6,958 nt of DNA, taken from NCBI GenBank assembly GCA_016284975.1, contig JAEEPV010000219.1:1-6958 (forward strand), given 5' to 3'. The notes beneath the pieces were generated by a model that saw only the letters and a list, made by a program, of their open reading frames with translations, made no database searches and was not told where the DNA came from. A program made the position numbers and the translations under genes. This stretch comes from Solobacterium sp. (GTDB taxonomy: Bacteria; Bacillota_I; Bacilli_A; Erysipelotrichales; Erysipelotrichaceae). Positions 5,814 to 6,958 of the stretch are shown here, piece by piece (position 1 is the stretch's first letter; every line of letters begins with the position of its first letter).

Positions 5814-6908
5814 ATGTTAAGTGTCAGACGTACTGAAAGCGGCAATACCGTTACCTTTCATGTGAAAGGACGTATTGATTCTGATTCCGCAAAAGAATTT
5901 GAAGATTGGATTTTTGAAGAACCCGTTCAAGGCGCCCAAGTTGTAGTTCTTGATTTTCAGGAAATGGATTTCATTTCTTCTGCCGGCCTGCGTGTGCTCC
6001 TTGCCTTAAAGAAACGTCTGCCTCCCAATGTTTCTCTCGAGGCACATCACGTCAATTCTGCTGTACAGGAAGTATTTGACCTGACCGGATTTGCGGATAT
6101 TATCACCGTCAAGGAGTCCGATGTTATACAGCAGCGCATCTCAGCAGTATTCTTTGATATCGATGGCACTCTGCTGTCTCATAAAACAGGAGTTGTTCCG
6201 GAAAGTGCAAGGCAGTCGATTTTTAGGCTTCGTGAAAAAGGGATTCACGCCATTATCTGTACCGGAAGAGATCTGGTAGAACTTGAAAAGCTGCCGCTCA
6301 ATGATCTGCCGTTTGACGGCTTCCTGACCCTCAACGGCAACCTTTGTCTGGATGAGAACAAAAAGCTGTTTGCCGGTAATGAGATCGATCCGGGTGAAGT
6401 AGACATTCTGGTTCGCATCTTCCGTGCCAGTAAGATTCCATTCGTGCTGATCGGCGAAAAGAACCGGTATATCAATTATGTCGATGATATCGTAATCGAT
6501 ACGCAGGCCAATACGAAAGGAACCATTCCTGACATCGGTGAATACAAAGGTGAAAAGATCTACCAGTGTCTGGCCTTTGTAAAAGACAAAGAACGTCTGA
6601 TGCTGGAAAACATGCTTGATGAATGCATAATTACAAGCTGGAACGAAACCGGAATCGACATCATCTCCAAACATGGCGGTAAAGCCAAGGGCCTGGAAAG
6701 GTTCATTGAGAAATACGGATTGCTGCGGGGAGAAACAATGGCATTCGGTGACGGAGAAAATGATATCGACATGATCCGTTATGCCGGAATCGGTGTGGCA
6801 ATGGGAAATGGCATCAAAAATCTGAAGTCCGCTGCGGACTACATTACCACCGATATCGATGATGATGGTATCGAAAATGCATTAAAACACTTTGGTCTGA
6901 TTGAATGA
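5814..6908 (+). CDS. STAS domain fused to Cof-type HAD-IIB phosphatase
   Basis: Residues 1-100 form a STAS domain like that of anti-sigma factor antagonists. FISSAGLRVLL (53-63) carries the usual phosphorylation site, most likely S56. Residues 110-364 are a complete Cof-type HAD hydrolase. The motifs are DIDGTL (nucleophile D115, acid/base D117), CTGRD with T150, cap-domain TLNGN (172-176), KG with K292, and FGDGENDIDM (metal ligands D313, D317). Cof enzymes usually dephosphorylate sugar phosphates, nucleotides or cofactor phosphates; the substrate here is unknown. The linker is only about 10 residues. An AGGAG (5798-5802) lies 11 bases before the ATG, rather long. TATAAG (5782-5787) may be a -10, but no clear -35 is seen. 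No partner anti-sigma kinase or PP2C phosphatase lies in the window. An internal AAGGAG (6111-6116) has no in-frame start codon before the HAD motif, so separate translation of the HAD part is unlikely. Confidence 0.9.
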   Translation: MLSVRRTESGNTVTFHVKGRIDSDSAKEFEDWIFEEPVQGAQVVVLDFQEMDFISSAGLRVLLALKKRLPPNVSLEAHHVNSAVQEVFDLTGFADIITVKESDVIQQRISAVFFDIDGTLLSHKTGVVPESARQSIFRLREKGIHAIICTGRDLVELEKLPLNDLPFDGFLTLNGNLCLDENKKLFAGNEIDPGEVDILVRIFRASKIPFVLIGEKNRYINYVDDIVIDTQANTKGTIPDIGEYKGEKIYQCLAFVKDKERLMLENMLDECIITSWNETGIDIISKHGGKAKGLERFIEKYGLLRGETMAFGDGENDIDMIRYAGIGVAMGNGIKNLKSAADYITTDIDDDGIENALKHFGLIE

Positions 6909-6938
6909 CAGCCGGAGATCCGGCTGTTTTTCTTTTTC
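6908..6938 (+). terminator. Intrinsic terminator after the STAS-HAD gene
   Basis: CAGCCGG (6909-6915) pairs with CCGGCTG (6920-6926) around a four-base AGAT loop. TTTTTCTTTTT (6927-6937) follows. The stem starts directly at the stop codon. The last 20 bases of the window show nothing further. Confidence 0.93.
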
Positions 6939-6958
6939 TGGAATGATCCATAGTTATC

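Overview
The window reads as chromosomal DNA of a low-to-mid GC anaerobic Firmicute (Bacillota). An Erysipelotrichia-like gut bacterium is my best guess, from protein style only and not proven. The support is strong AGGAG-type ribosome binding sites, compact intrinsic terminators with T runs, sigma-A type promoters, catabolite-response-like (cre) sites and an oxygen-sensitive Fe-S/flavin protein. I see no insertion sequence, tRNA, rRNA, CRISPR array or phage gene.

Layout: (1) positions 1-81 are the last 26 codons of an unidentified gene. (2) 82-382 holds no convincing protein gene. It does hold a good promoter (91-119), about 195 nt with long-range base pairing, and an intrinsic terminator (290-321), so it looks like a small structured RNA or a leader. 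(3) 383-1243 encodes a PD-(D/E)XK nuclease of the Rpn / PDDEXK_2 family. (4) A bidirectional terminator separates it from a convergent FAD-dependent, amine-oxidase-like flavoprotein (2683-1328, minus strand). (5) 2684-2919 is a divergent control region. (6) 2920-5730 encodes a 936-residue iron-sulfur flavoprotein whose C-terminal two thirds resemble the small subunit of glutamate synthase (GltD) and NfnB. (7) After a terminator, 5814-6908 encodes a STAS domain fused to a Cof-type HAD phosphatase, with its own terminator.

The part most worth attention is the control region. Each divergent promoter carries the same two-part module, in the same order relative to its own transcription. The module is a TGGTTTRACCAC palindrome, which fits the TGGTNNNACCA operator of FadR/PdhR-type GntR regulators, followed 7-8 bases later by an AAGCG-centred cre-like site. 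This suggests the two flavoproteins form one regulon that answers both to a metabolite and to carbon status. They may take part in the same redox pathway, but the substrates cannot be read from sequence. Other points of interest are the STAS-HAD fusion, the N-terminal winged-helix-like plus cysteine-rich extension of the large flavoprotein, and the unidentified structured RNA.
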